Part shown: positions 10,802 to 22,269 of the stretch, piece by piece | How the letters are laid out: the number at the start of each line of letters is the position of its first letter | How positions within the stretch are numbered: position 1 is the stretch's first letter | Assembly: GCA_012490785.1 (NCBI GenBank) | Contig: JAAXCT010001171.1 | Span: 124,001-188,000 of the forward strand | DNA: 64,000 bases | From: Eragrostis nindensis | Taxonomy: Eukaryota; Streptophyta; Magnoliopsida; Poales; Poaceae | Direction of reading: 5' to 3' | Translations under genes and position numbers: made by a program | Notes under the pieces: generated by a model | Told to the model about the DNA's origin: nothing | The model's database searches: none | Seen by the model: the letters and a program-made list of their open reading frames with translations, nothing else

Positions 10802-12075
10802 GTAACCACTTGCCCCTGCTTACCAACAGGACTCGGCAATATTCCTATTCGGATCGATGCTACGAGCAGAAACAGTGGCACGCCATTAGAAACGTGATGA
10901 GAAGATTACCGTCGCGAGAGGAGCAAGATTTGGCTGCGTCACACTGCTGCTACCGCTTTCTTGTTTTCTAATCGAAAGATCCTGTACTTTGTTAGCACAA
11001 AAGATCGGCGTAAAAGTAATTTAACCGACGACGTGTTGTCCTTTCACCGCATCGGTGGGGCAGAGATAAAAGCGAGCTCGGCGGATGCTAACCCATTCCC
11101 GATCTTAAAACTCATGACCCCATCATTAACCGCCAGGCCGACTGAGGAGGGCCCGCGCGTCAGAGAGGGCACCGCTCATGCCTTTGCGAGCAGCTGCTTT
11201 GCACGCCCAATAAATAACGCGCGGGGGGTGGCAACTGGCGGGCCGCGACGCACATGCGAGGGAGGCTACCCGGCGCAGATCCACGTATGGCGTGGGCCCG
11301 TGCTGTCAGACACGGAGACGAAAGCAACAGCATCGTGAGCCGAACCAGCAGCGACCCAGGCCAAGACCGACCGAGCCCAAGCGGGCGCGCGCATCGGGTC
11401 CTTCTGCGATCGGGCTCGGTCTGGCTCACTCGAGTGCGCGTGGCGGCGGCGTCCATCCAAAGGCGAGCTCGGTTTCGCGGGGCCCGCGTGTCAATGAGTC
11501 CAGGTGAATTTGGACACTTGCCGGACGGGCCGGCGCCCTAGGCTTCGGTTCCGCTGGATTACCGAGGCGTGTGCCTGCCCGACCGAACGCTGCTATCACG
11601 CCTGCCAATGGCGGAATGACCAGCCTGCCCCTTCGTAAAAAGACCAAAAATGTGCAGGATAGTGCACTGCGCTATGCATAAAAGAATTGGTTTTGTTCGC
11701 ACGCTATTTTGACATTCATTTTGCCTCTATTTGCTGCCCAAAAAATCAGATGGCTTCTACAACGTTCAAATGATTGAGAGTTTTTACAAATAATGCTAAG
11801 ATAGACTTTCTAAGAAAATAATGCTGAGATCGAAGAAATCCTACATTTCAGGAGCGTTTCAAATGACGCATCCCTCGGTAATAAGATAAGGGCGCGATTT
11901 CTACAGAAACGTGAGTGCGAAAGGCGGATACTTGGCTTGGAAGACGAACAAACAATCTAACCCGGGAAAAGAAAGCAACGCACGAACGGCAGCAGTAGAT
12001 TCTACTACACAAAAGCGTATGCGATTGCAGAACAAGATACTCGAAGCAGGCAAAGCTAACCCGTCAGCAGAACAG
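10802..12075. other. intergenic, no supported gene
   Basis: Contains a GC-rich island at about 11080-11640 with overlapping ORFs on both strands but no recognisable domain. It may be a promoter or CpG-rich 5' region. Confidence 0.35.
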
Positions 12076-12240
12076 TCAAATACTCGAGTGCAAGATGCCA
12101 TTACCGCTGCCAATCCCTTGGCTCACTCCGGGCGCCGCCGCGTCTCCTCCTCCGCCGCCTCGTCTCTGCTTCTCCTTGACGACGAGGATGGCCGAGACGC
12201 AGAGCCCGAGCAGCAGAGCTGCGATCAAGATTGCAATCAT
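12076..12240 (-). CDS. Possible small single-pass membrane protein (54 aa)
   Basis: ATG at 12240-12238, TGA at 12078-12076, with an in-frame TGA upstream of the ATG, so the start is well defined. The product begins MIAILIAALLLGLCVSAILV, a strong membrane helix or signal anchor, followed by KEKQRR (basic, so cytosolic side likely) and a Gly-rich tail. It is too short for a homology call by eye. Codons are GC-rich, as in grass genes. It may be a real micropeptide gene or an exon of a larger gene together with 12732-12935. Confidence 0.4.
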   Translation of the reverse strand: MIAILIAALLLGLCVSAILVVKEKQRRGGGGGDAAAPGVSQGIGSGNGILHSSI

Positions 12241-12731
12241 CAAAAGCGCAGCGGCTTCTCCTTTTCACCCTCCTCCACTCGTGCCCCGTTTGTAACCGTT
12301 TTGCTTTTGCAAGGAAGTGGGGCGGGAGGGAGAAGACTAGAGAGAGCGAGAGAACGAACGGGCAGGACCGCACGAACATTGGTGGATTATCGCCTGCCGT
12401 TTTACGCGTGCGGGCCGACAAATCCCTCTCATCTCGAGCCGGGGCTCCGGACAATGGTTGGTTCTGTCACTTTGCTGCTGTTCCTGTCTCTGCTTAATAC
12501 TGTAACGTGACCTCGGCTGACTGACGAACATTTGGTCATGGACCTTGACCGGCATCAGCCATGGCATGATCAACAGGGCAAATGGCCCATTGCCTGTCTG
12601 ACAAGTGACAAAGCTTCCAACGGGGCCTTGCCATTCCACCTGCAAGGATCAAGTAGACACTGAATCGGTGCACTGCAGTCTACGCAACAAGATCGAATGC
12701 ATTAAGTGGCAATCAGTGCTAAGTGTTAACC
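12241..12731. other. no gene seen between the two small ORFs
   Basis: It could be an intron or a spacer. Candidate acceptors exist near 12645 and 12690 (minus strand) but no exon can be fixed. Confidence 0.3.
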
Positions 12732-12935
12732 TTACCTTGAAATAGTCTTAGCAAGGGGCCCAACGAGGCTGACAGCACAGCGGCGTGCAATCAAGGTTGA
12801 GCGTGCAGGTGGTGGATATTGCGGCCTGTGGGTCAGCTTGTGGAAGTCGCGGGTGTAGACGCCGAAGCCGACGGCGACTAGCACCAGGATGATGAGCGTG
12901 CAGATGCAGCACGCCTTGCTCGGGCAGCAGCACAT
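12732..12935 (-). CDS. Possible small Cys-rich membrane protein (67 aa or longer)
   Basis: ATG at 12935-12933; stop at 12732. The N-terminus MCCCPSKACCICTLIILVLV is a Cys cluster followed by a hydrophobic helix, then GFGVYTRDFHKLTHR. This layout occurs in small plant transmembrane proteins of unknown function; the Cys cluster could be palmitoylated (inference). The last codons run into a good donor (TTTCAAG|GTAAGG at about 12740-12735), so the ORF may continue in another exon to the left. No further exon could be fixed. Confidence 0.5.
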   Translation of the reverse strand: MCCCPSKACCICTLIILVLVAVGFGVYTRDFHKLTHRPQYPPPARSTLIARRCAVSLVGPLAKTISR

Positions 12936-13268
12936 CGCAGCGCGCCGGTGTTGCGCCTGCCCTTCTCCTCTGCTCGGCTCTCGCGACCGTGGACCGTGGC
13001 CGCACGAGTAGAACAGGGGGACGTGGTTCTCATCAGTTTGCTTGGCTGCTGCCGTTTGGTTGCATGTGAGCCGTTTGCTGCTGCCGTTTGCTTGCTCTGA
13101 GCCGTTACCTTAGCTTGAGTGTTGATTTTAGCCAAGTGGTTTCGGGCCACTCACGGGAGAAGATAAGATAGCTCAGCACAGTGGGAAACACAAACGGGAG
13201 GACGAAGCATACTGACCTAACACTTGCTCTATACTCTGTCCAGCCGGCTTCCCTCCCCAGCAGAAGTA

Positions 13269-15548
13269 ATGGTTTCGTTGTACCACCCATTTCAATTCAG
13301 AACATGCGGCAAGATTGCGACGAGAAATGCAACGAAGGTCTTCTGCTCTATGGAAATGTCACCACCCTCCCAGAGCACAACCAAGGTACTCCCACTGCAT
13401 GCTTCCTCAAGTCAACTTCTTCCGCACCGATAACTTCGTCCTGAGGGCAAAGCTTGCTGAAATCATTTGTCAAGGTTGTTATCATTGGGGCCACCAAAGA
13501 AATTGGGAGGGCAGCAATACTTGCAGTAAGTAAAGCAAGGGGGATGGAGCTTACAGGAGCAATCGATTCTCAGTGTATAGGTCAAGACGCAGGCGAGGTT
13601 CTCACCATTTATTCAGTGTCCTGTTTTTATGTTTTTTCCAACTCAAAGCTGCTGGCCTGCTGCTTGCCCTTAACTCATATGGTTTACAAATGCTGGCATT
13701 GCTCTTCAGATAAGCGGCATGGAAGAGCCATTGGAAATTCCGGTGCTTAATGACCTCACCATGGTTCTGGGCTCCATAGCACAAGTACATGACCTTGTGG
13801 CATAAATTTCCGATTGCTTCTCTGGGGCATCGTTTGCTAACTGCGCCGTCTGGTATTTCAGTCAAGAGCGACAGGCGTGGTTGTTGATTTCAGTGAACCT
13901 TCAGCTGTTTATGACAATGTCAAGCAGGTATGTCAATTGCTCACCTACAACATGGAAAATGATAGTTAAGACTACCTAAAGATTGTGCAGCCATTAAATC
14001 AAAAGTTGTATGGCTTCACAACATGGAAAAGTCCTAATGCAGATTTAAACAGCCAACAAAGACAGGACCACAACATTGCATTCAAGTATCAAAATAATGA
14101 CAGAGAGAAATATAATTAGAACTAAATTTCATTAGCTGATTTGACAGGTTAATAATCATGCCAGGATTTCCACAAATACATCTGATTAATTTCAAGCAGA
14201 GCATTATATCTGCAAAATCATACTGTTTGTCCACATAACAATGGTATATGATCAGGCAGCAGCATTTGGTTTGAGCAGCATTGTCTACGTTCCTAAACTT
14301 GAGCTAGACACAGTAGCTCAGCTGTCAGCATTCTGCGAGAAGGCAACCGTGGTAAATTTATCTTCATCGCATTATTGGGACTATCATTTAAGCTTGAAAA
14401 TAACTCGTTTCCTTACCAGGGCTGCTTGGTTGCACCAACACTATCTATTGGCTCTGTGCTCCTTCAACAAGCTGCTATACAGGCCTCATTCCACTACAGC
14501 AACGTTGAGATTGTAGAATCAAGACCTAACCCATCGGTAGGAAGCATGCCTGAATCCTGACTAAGTTAAACACCCAATATACTCTATGCCATGAAGAGGA
14601 AAGTGCATGCCTAAAAAAAAAGCCACCTACATGTGTTCGGGAAAGAAAAATCTCTTTCGAAACCAAGCAGCAAGTGCAGTAACTATATTATATTTATCTC
14701 CCACCCAATGAAAGAAATGCCAAAGAAAAAAAAAACTTACCGAACACATTAGCAATAGAAATATTGTTGCCTATATATTCCCTCTGATTTTTGACATATG
14801 ACGCTGGTTAGTTCAAAATAAAACGGAGGGAGTACTTGACTAATGTTTGACATTGACAGGATTTGCCTTCGCAAGATGCGATACAGATTGCAAATAACAT
14901 ATCAGATCTTGGTCAGATATACAATAGGCAAGATATGGAATCTGACAGTCCAGTAAGTGCTGAAGAAAGATCTGCAATTCCTTTTTGATAGAGTGATTTA
15001 AAATAACACTTTCTCTCTTTTCATTGAAAGTTTGAAACCAATTGTTCAACTCTACAAGAACCTACAACACAAAAAATATATTTTGCTTACTAATGGACAA
15101 GTATTTTTTTGAAAAGGCAAGGGGCCAGGTACTTGGAGAGGATGGAGTGCGTGTGCACAGTATGGTTCTTCCAGGCCTTACTTCTAGCACATCAATCAAT
15201 TTCTCAGGCCCAGGAGAGGTACGAATAAAGTTACAGTGATGTTCTCTCTCTCAAAAAAAAGTTACAGTGATATTCCTAACTGAAAAACAACTGAACTGCC
15301 CGCACTGGTCACAATTTTCAGATTTACACCATAAGACATGATGTCACAAATGTTGAATGCCTAATGCCAGGACTGATTCTGGCAATCCGGAAGGTGGTAC
15401 GCTTGAAGGTAAAAACTGACACCAAGCTTTCTACAGTACTATACATGCACAATGGCATTTCAGTTTTTTTATACAAAACAACGCACCTCACTTGAGGTTA
15501 TCGTATCTTTTGCAGAACTTGGTTTATGGCCTGGAAAAGTTCTTGTAA
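13269..15548 (+). CDS. DAPB: 4-hydroxy-tetrahydrodipicolinate reductase (DHDPR), chloroplast, with frameshifted exon 1
   Basis: Lysine synthesis in plastids: NAD(P)H-dependent reduction of the dihydrodipicolinate precursor. Exons: 13269-13597, 13710-13784, 13862-13927, 14256-14351, 14420-14536, 14860-14952, 15117-15218, 15322-15408, 15516-15548; exons 2-9 join in phase with GT-AG borders. Seen: a transit-like start MVSLYHPFQFRTC, the cofactor-site IGATKEIGRAAI, VVDFSEPSAVYDNVKQ, GCLVAPTLSIGSVLLQQAA, FSGPGEIYTIRHD and the C-terminus NLVYGLEKFL. Exon 1 is broken: the frame runs into TAA at 13431-13433, continues one frame over as NFVLRAKLAE, then shifts again near 13460-13462 to reach FVKVVIIGATKEIG. 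Two +1 shifts within about 32 bp would mend it. Because eight later exons are perfect, either a sequencing fault or a very recent loss is likely. The NNNG-type motif and catalytic core are kept. Confidence 0.9.
14778..14832. mobile_element. Short Stowaway-like remnant in DAPB intron 5
   Basis: Ends TTCCCTCTGATTTT and AAAACGGAGGGAG, flanked by TA on both sides (14776-14777, 14833-14834), 55 bp. Typical Tc1/Mariner MITE terminus CTCCCTCCGT; probably an internal deletion derivative. Confidence 0.55.
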
Positions 15549-17494
15549 CAACATCTTGCGTATCAAGAGAACTGGAACTTCCAGCTGTTCAGTTATGGGA
15601 TGGACAGGATCAAATTGATTTCCAGGCTTGTGCTAAAACTGTACCACTAGCAAGGCAAACCTGATATGAGATTAACAGAGTTTTTAACGGCTGCAGAATA
15701 GATGACTGAACATTCCTAAGACATGCTACCCAGTGTGTTAGGAATGTTCAGTCAGGGGAAGGAGAACATGCTACCCAGTGTGCCTTAGTAATGAACAAAA
15801 GAGTGGTACAATAAACAATAAGCAGGCAATTCAGTCACATCATCCAATCAACGAAATTATAGTTGTATAAGGGATAGTGTAATTCAGTGTGTACTTGGTA
15901 ATTCGATGGCCAATTCAGTGCCATACTGCTACTTTTTCTTTTCTTTTAAGCGGTGGCCTGCAAGCGCAACTATTCTCTCAGTGCATGTGTGACAAATTGA
16001 GCTCAAGTACGTCGCATAAGGCCAAGCAAATCCCTTGGCACCTAGTATTCAATTGTGGTGTAATTTTTCAGCAGAAATGCAATTGAAGTCAGAGCAATCC
16101 AGTCTCTACAGGTCAAGCAGTACAGTAGGGGAAAGCAGCAACGCACCATACCAATGAGATGATGGACGAGCAACCGGAGCTTCTCAGGAACGTGCGATTC
16201 CAAGGTCTTGCGCTCACCACACATTCCCAAGGGCACAGCGACAATCGCCCGCCTGCTCCATTCTATCGCATTGGCCCCAGCCAAAGGCGGCGGCCCAGAG
16301 GATGGTGGATTGGCGACGAGTACGGATCCGGCGGATCGCTAGAGCCGACGGAGGGAAGAAGCGGCAAGCTGTCGCTAGGGTTTAGGGCTGTGGATGGGTT
16401 CGACCTTCGCTCGCTTGCGCGGGACGGGGGTTGAGGCGGCCGACGGCGTCGGCATCGGCGGATCGCCGCCTAAACAGTGGCTTTCTGTAGAATATTGGAT
16501 CCCATGTAGGGGGTATATTGCAAAATAATGGATCGTGACTATTAATCGCGATCCAAGTTAAGGGGTATTTTGCAAACTTTTAGATCGCGATTCAAAATAA
16601 GGGTGTATTTGAAAAATATAGGATCGCGAGTATGAAGTGGTTTCTTTTGCAAAATTCAGTGGGCGGGGGCCGGCAGGGCCACCGGCGACCGCCGCCAGCC
16701 CCGTCGCCAAGCCCGCGCCACCATCCGCCAACCGATAAAATACGCCACCTTGGGCAACGAGGCAGCGTGTCCAGCTGGATCGACCCTCGCCTCGACGCCA
16801 CCACCTCGATGGTAGCACCAGAAGGCCGCCGTGGACGGCGCTAGACAACCAAGCGCCTGGTGCCCAGCAGCAGAACAGAGGGAAGTGCCGGGGTCGGCCG
16901 GCTCGGTGCCAAAATGAGCCCGACGATGATCGAACGAACACGGCGAAGCCCAAGCGAGCGGAGGCCGGACGACCCGTGCTTCCAATCCAACATCGAACGA
17001 GCAGCCAGGCAGAAATCCAGCGAACCTGCTTGCCATCTTGATGCTCCTTGCCGGCGGCGAACTGGGAACAGAGTGGGACAGAGCAGCGAAGTACATCAAG
17101 CATAGCTAGGACTGAATTTGATAATTCTATTATAGGTCCGGCATCCTGGTCCGTATACGTCTTCACCTATCATGATTCATGAAGGCATGACTTTAGATTC
17201 CATTTTCCTTCTTAACATTCCTGGAAATCGCTGAACAGAAACAACCGAGATCGATCTTTTCATAAAATTCCTGTTACACAGCTCAACTTCTACAAGCGAG
17301 ATCCATTTCGTCATTTCACCCTGTAAGGCACTGAGCAGACCAGATATGATTACCACAATCACCACACTACCACAGCAACAGTAACAGTTTGCACATTAGT
17401 CAACCGAACTCAATCAGGTTACACAATGCATCAGAGAAAACGCTAACTATAGTCTATAGACAGTATGAAGCCTGCAGCATAGTAAAAATAAAGC
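15549..17494. other. intergenic between convergent DAPB and F-box gene, no supported gene
   Basis: Holds a hairpin at 15703-15754 (listed separately) and a GC-rich block at about 16260-16470 containing CTAGGGTTTAGGG, which looks like a 5' UTR or first exon without a recognisable gene. It also holds repeats of GATCGCGA-like text at 16530-16640, and a GC-rich block at 16650-17100 with overlapping ORFs and no domain. Confidence 0.4.
15703..15754. repeat. Perfect 17-bp inverted repeat, 18-nt loop, downstream of DAPB
   Basis: TGACTGAACATTCCTAA (15703-15719) is exactly complementary to TTAGGAATGTTCAGTCA (15738-15754). The loop sequence ACATGCTACCCAGTGTG occurs again just after, at about 15766. It lies 155 bp past the DAPB stop, so it may sit in the 3' UTR. 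Confidence 0.85.
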
Positions 17495-20281
17495 CTACAT
17501 GTAAAGGTCATGTGTGGCATCATCTTCATCCATAAACTGTACAGGCCCAAGCAGCACATTCATCATTGCCAGATGCCTCATTTGCCTGTACCTAGCAACA
17601 AGCGAGTGCCACTCCATCGAGTCTGCAGCATCGTATGGCATTATGTCTTCTGCGCGCAAGTTTCTGGTGCCTGGCAAATACTTGAGGATCGAATAGCCAG
17701 CAGGATCAGAGATGTCAACCATGAAATCTGGTGAGAGTGAGCGCCCCAACACTTTGGCATGGCAGACGCTGTTATGACGCAGAAGATAGGAGAAAAAACA
17801 CAAATCATTAGCCTTCAAGAACTGATAAATATCCAAGGAAATGTTCCTACTTTCAGCAGTTGGAATATAAATCATAAAGTTCAGCATTGCAATGCTAACT
17901 CTGGCCTCTGGGTGTTCGAGAGCTTGCAAATACTACCTCCAAATATGTTTTCATGTCATTAGGACATGATTATTAGCACGGTTTTGTGTTAGCTATCATG
18001 TCCTAATGACATGAGAAAATAAATACGGATGGAGTAGTTTTTATGATATAAGGATCAAATGCAAAGTCAATGTTACTGGGAAGCTATCTGTGATCGCATT
18101 GGAATTTTAATGTGACATGGACAGGTATGCTTTAAGTTGCAGTGAAATATACTAAGCAGTGCGCTACCACTCTCAACATGAAATTGACTCTATATCCAAT
18201 ATCAAAATTTGCATAAATAACAATAGCCAAGCCAGTTTTCATTCTCAAGAGTAAGTCACGTAATTTTCACTTTTGTTAGGAGAAAACCATAGAAGACACA
18301 ACCAATGACCAATCAACGGCAAATAGCAGAGCACTGAGAACTCACCATATGTAGTACCTATCATCTGTGGCTTGTTTCTGTACTCTTCCCACAGCTCAAT
18401 CTTCACCACACCACCAATGCAGATGGCTGGCCGTGGGAGCTTGAAGGATTGCAAGACATTTTCCTATTACACCGCAACAAGGTCCAGTCAAGATGTCATT
18501 CACGATATTATAACAGTGTCACTATTACATCGCACTTAATAATTTCGTCAATATGTCCCGTTCGAAACTGATATATTACTGCCTTTAATCCCGTAAAACT
18601 ACTACGCAACAAAAGGCTGACTCATAGCTGCTCCCCCACTACAATATAGCATCTAGGAACGCACTAAAAAGTAGTTCAGCGACTAGACAACTACTACGTG
18701 ATTCATGGATTTTGAAAACAAAGATCACATCATGGAATTCCAAAGTTTGAATCAAAGTATCAATACATCCAAAATGGGAATGTAGCACTTCACTAATTTG
18801 CAACATGAAACATCCCTTAGATACAATCCAAACAACTCGACGAAATTGACAAAAGTGATACATATACAGTTAAAGTTAGCATACAGAGCAGGATATTATC
18901 TTCAAGTCACTATATCCTCCCCATGAATTAACCATTCATAATAATACATAGGCAAGACAAAGCAAAGCATACATAATCGGATATAATTAGAAGCTAGTGG
19001 TATATGCTCCCATGAATCAATCAATCATATTAGACAGAAACAGAATAAAGTTCAATTCGAAGTATCGATAAATCAAAATTGGGAAGATAGCACTCTACTA
19101 TTTTGCAACGTGAAACATTCCTTTGATACAATCCAAACAACTCGCTGAACTTGACAAAAGTGTTTACGTATACAGTTTAAAGTTAGCATACAGAGGAGGA
19201 TATTAATATTATCTTCAAGTCACTATATCCTCACCATGAATCAACCATTCATAATAATACTATGCTCCCATGAATCAGTCAATCATATTAAACAGAAACA
19301 GAATAAAGTTGGGTAAGCAAAGAAGCTTTCAACTTACCTGCAGCATCGGAAACTCTGGTGACGTGTACGTCCACACGTAATTTTCATCAGCGATTACCGT
19401 CAGGTTCTCATCGTCATCCGTGACAAAGGACTCTGAGCCAGGAGCAAGCTTGGAATGGCCCATCCGAATTCGCACCGCCTTTGACGAGTAAATAGGATGG
19501 CCTATCTGAAAATAGGCTGCCGACAAGAAACCAAACAAAATTGATGGCGTTACAGACATCACGATCATAGTTTCCGGAATGGAAAAATAATAATACTCAT
19601 TCAGAAGCGCCTCGTACCTTTGAACGGTTGTATCCGTATCTCATCGATTAAGCAGAGATCAGAGTTGAGCCTGTACGTCAAGCTCTCCGGCACGTCGGGG
19701 TCGTCCTCCCCGCCGCTGGACCAGTAGGAGGGGCGGTGGTTGACTCTGTCGTGCGACTCGAGCGTGTTCTCCATGCTCTCGTCGGGGAAATTGTCGGTGC
19801 TGGAGGCGCCGATGCAGTGCAGGATGCAGTCGGCAGACGGCGGCGTGGTGGCGACGAGCGCGCCGCTGAGGCAGGAGTATATCCTGTGGTCCCTCTGGCG
19901 GCGCCTGAGGTCGGCGTCCTGGCTGGACTCGGAGGAGGCGGGCGGCGCAGGCGATCTGGTGACCTCGACGGCGCGGGTGAAGTTGGCGACCTCGGGGCAT
20001 ATGCTCAGGCACAGGCTCTTGCAGAATTCGTTGTCGATTACTGCGAGGAGAGAAGAGAGAAACAGAATTCAGCAACCAACCTCCAGCCACAGGCGACAGT
20101 ACTACGGACAGACAGGGGAATAACAATTGGGGAGCGTACCGAACTGGCGCCAGGAGCGGGAGACGGCGGCGGCGCGGACGAGGTCGACCGGGTCGTCGAG
20201 AAGGCGGAAGATGCAGGCGGAGGTGTCGAGGCCCACCCAGTCGAGGAAGTCCCAGCCGCCGCAGCCCTCCTCGGCGTCCAT
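17495..20281 (-). CDS. F-box protein, At4g00755-like, with one apparent frameshift
   Basis: Five exons: 20281-20140, 20040-19618, 19516-19338, 18463-18346, 17768-17495 (TAG). The N-terminus holds the F-box (DFLDWVGLDTSACIFRLLDD, DLVRAAAVSRSWRQFV), which binds SKP1 in an SCF ubiquitin ligase. Next come FCKSLCLSICPEVANF, a long plant-specific region with TYRLNSDLCLIDEIRIQPF, then PIYSSKAVRIRMGH, VLQSFKLPRPAICIGGVVKIEL and YYICVCHAKVLGRSLSP. In exon 4 the frame breaks near 18392: reading on gives WEEYRNKPQ, while one base more gives VGRVQKQATDDRYYICVCHAK, which runs perfectly into exon 5. So one base is missing. Arabidopsis At4g00755 and rice homologues share this order (family knowledge). The substrate is unknown. 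Confidence 0.85.
17933..18034. mobile_element. Stowaway-like MITE in F-box intron 4
   Basis: 102 bp flanked by TA. The ends CTACCTCC and GGATGGAG are inverted repeats, and inside is a near-perfect stem (TCATGTCATTAGGACATGAT pairing with ATCATGTCCTAATGACATGA). It sits about 165 bp upstream, in gene sense, of the acceptor of exon 5. Confidence 0.8.
18743..19312. repeat. Tandem duplication (~0.3 kb) in F-box intron 3
   Basis: Two diverged direct copies, 18743-19047 and 19048-19312. Both contain GATACAATCCAAACAACTCG, ATCTTCAAGTCACTATATCC and ACAGAAACAGAATAAAGTT. Copy 1 has about 50 extra bases. Confidence 0.8.
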
Positions 20282-21121
20282 GGCTGCGGGCCGCGGCCGC
20301 CGCGAACGGGCGCGGGTGGAGGAAGCCAGAGAGAGCGAGAGAGAAGCAGTTGAGAGAAAGCGTCGAGAGCTTGCTTGGTGCTGGGCGGCGTGGGCACGGG
20401 AGGTGGTGAAGATGGGAGGAACGGAATGGAATGGGAAGCGAGGTGGGGGGAGTGGGGAAGGAGGAAACCGCCCGAGTCTTTGGGGAGGGAGGGGCGCTTT
20501 CCCTTTGCGTTGCCGCCTTTGGTCCGGCCGCGCCTCCGTCGCTTCTTTGCTTTCTGTGGGTGGTGTTGCCGTTTGTGGGAGGTCAAGGGGCTCCGCGCCT
20601 TTCGCTGCGGGCCGGGTGGGAAACCTGTGGTCTACCTCTCGCCGCCGCCAAACCAAAGGGAAGAGAAAGAGATTCCTCTTCTCTACCGGGTCTCCGGCTT
20701 GACAGACCAGTCTCGTGCCGTGCCCGGGCGGCTCAAGGCGCAACGGACCTGCTGCCGACGCGTGCGCTGCCACGCTCCCCCCTGCTTGCCGCCCGCCGTC
20801 CACATACCCGCGTCGCCTGTTCTCTCAACTCTGAAGGGCCGTCTTGTGAGTGACCAACGGCTGCGGCTTGTCTGATGCGCGGTTGTCGTGCACCGTGTCT
20901 TCTGGGACAGCGTGATTCTTGTTTGTTTTTAGTCAGCGGATGATGAGTACTGTACTGTACTCTTTTTTTTTAGGGAGTACTGTACTATACTCCGTTAACA
21001 ACTTCTTGTTTTTTAGATAAGTTAACAACTTCTTGTGACCCGAGATAAACGTAAAGATCGTGGCAGGCCCTGTTGTGAGTTGTATATAGCTTTACTATGG
21101 GCCATCGGCTAAGTATAAGCA
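20282..21121. other. 5' flank of F-box gene
   Basis: GC-rich 5' UTR/promoter up to about 20870 with overlapping chance ORFs on both strands, then AT-rich spacer with a short direct repeat GTTAACAACTTCTTGT at about 20995 and 21021. Confidence 0.4.
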
Positions 21122-21130
21122 TTGTCCGTC

Positions 21131-22260
21131 GGAAAAAGTCCATTCCACCTCTCTCAACTTTTTCCTGAGTTCGATTTTTCTCTCTCTTTTATAAAATCAG
21201 GTAAATTGACTCCTTTAACTTTTGAAATCGAAATTTTTTGCTCTCTTAACTATTTTCTCAGCGGTTTTGTCCACGTGACAGTAGAACCCACGTGTCAGAT
21301 GCTACGTCACGGTCTTCCCTCCCTTCCCTTCTCCTCGGTCACTCTCCCATTTCATCGAACAACTTGACACGCCCTCGGCGACCTCACTGAGTTGCAGGCT
21401 TCCATGGTGCCTGCCCGCCCACGAGCCGCCTGTCTGCCCGCCCGCGAGTTGCCTGCGCGCCGCCCGCGAGCCGCCGCGCCATGTAGCACGAGATCCACGG
21501 ACTCTCCTCCACAGCCACCGACTCCGAGTCCAAGACACGTCGCTGCACATTTCTTCCAGCTCGTTGAGTTCAAGTTCAATTCCTCACGGCCACAACTTCT
21601 TCAGCCGCTTGTGCACCTTCTTAATAACTTCATGCATTGAAATCACAGTCAAGCTCGTCGGATTTTGCATCCTCGTTGCCGCCATTTTCTACCTATGCCG
21701 CTCAGGCTCGCTCCGTGCGGTTGCTCTCCACGCCAGCCTCCTCTTCCGCCCCTTCCCTCTTTTTCTCCTTCAACTCGTCAGCAGCCACGCCATGACCGAC
21801 GGAGCTTGCCGCTCCGGCGAGGACCTCGCCCCCGGCTATCTGCGAGCGCATAGCTTCGCTCCACCATGTCTGATTCTGGCATGGTGGTGGGGCGTGGTCA
21901 CTGCGGGAGCCTGAGTCGGTGATGGTGACAAGGAGCGAGCCCGGGGCTGAGCCGTAGTGCGCCATCCCCTGCCCTGAGCCCCCGACGGCGGCGGCATCGC
22001 GTGCAAGAAAAAAATGAAGGGAGGAGGAGAGAAATAGAGGGCCATTAAGAAGATGATGGAAAAAAAAAAGAAAAAATATGACTTGGCACTGATATGTGGG
22101 CCCTGCATGTCGACGTGGCCAAAACAGCCACTCAAAACCACTCGAGGGAGGAAAAAAATCCTGTTTCAAAAGTTAAGGGAGTCAATTTACCTGGTTTTGT
22201 AATAGAGAGAGGACAATCAAACTTGAGGAAGAGTTGAGGGTGGTGAAATGGACTTTTTCC
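21131..22260. mobile_element. Mutator-like element, possible Pack-MULE
   Basis: 1130 bp. Long terminal inverted repeats of about 95 bp begin GGAAAAAGTCCATT and share CAACTTTT/TTCCTC, CTCTCTCT and CAGGTAAATTGACTCC. The element is flanked by a perfect 9-bp duplication TTGTCCGTC (21122-21130 and 22261-22269), the Mutator signature. There is no transposase. The inside (about 21300-22000) is GC-rich like coding DNA, unlike the AT-rich ends. On the minus strand at about 21840-22000 there is a stretch with AHYGSAPGSLLVTITDS, which recalls the 'SAPGSLL' motif of bHLH122-type proteins (weak, from memory). Capture of host gene pieces defines Pack-MULEs, so that is the likely class. Confidence 0.85.
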
Positions 22261-22269
22261 TTGTCCGTC

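Noticed and set aside
20127..20875. + strand ORFs of 140-205 aa opposite F-box exons 1-2 and upstream
   Set aside because: Shadow of the F-box gene and its GC-rich 5' flank.
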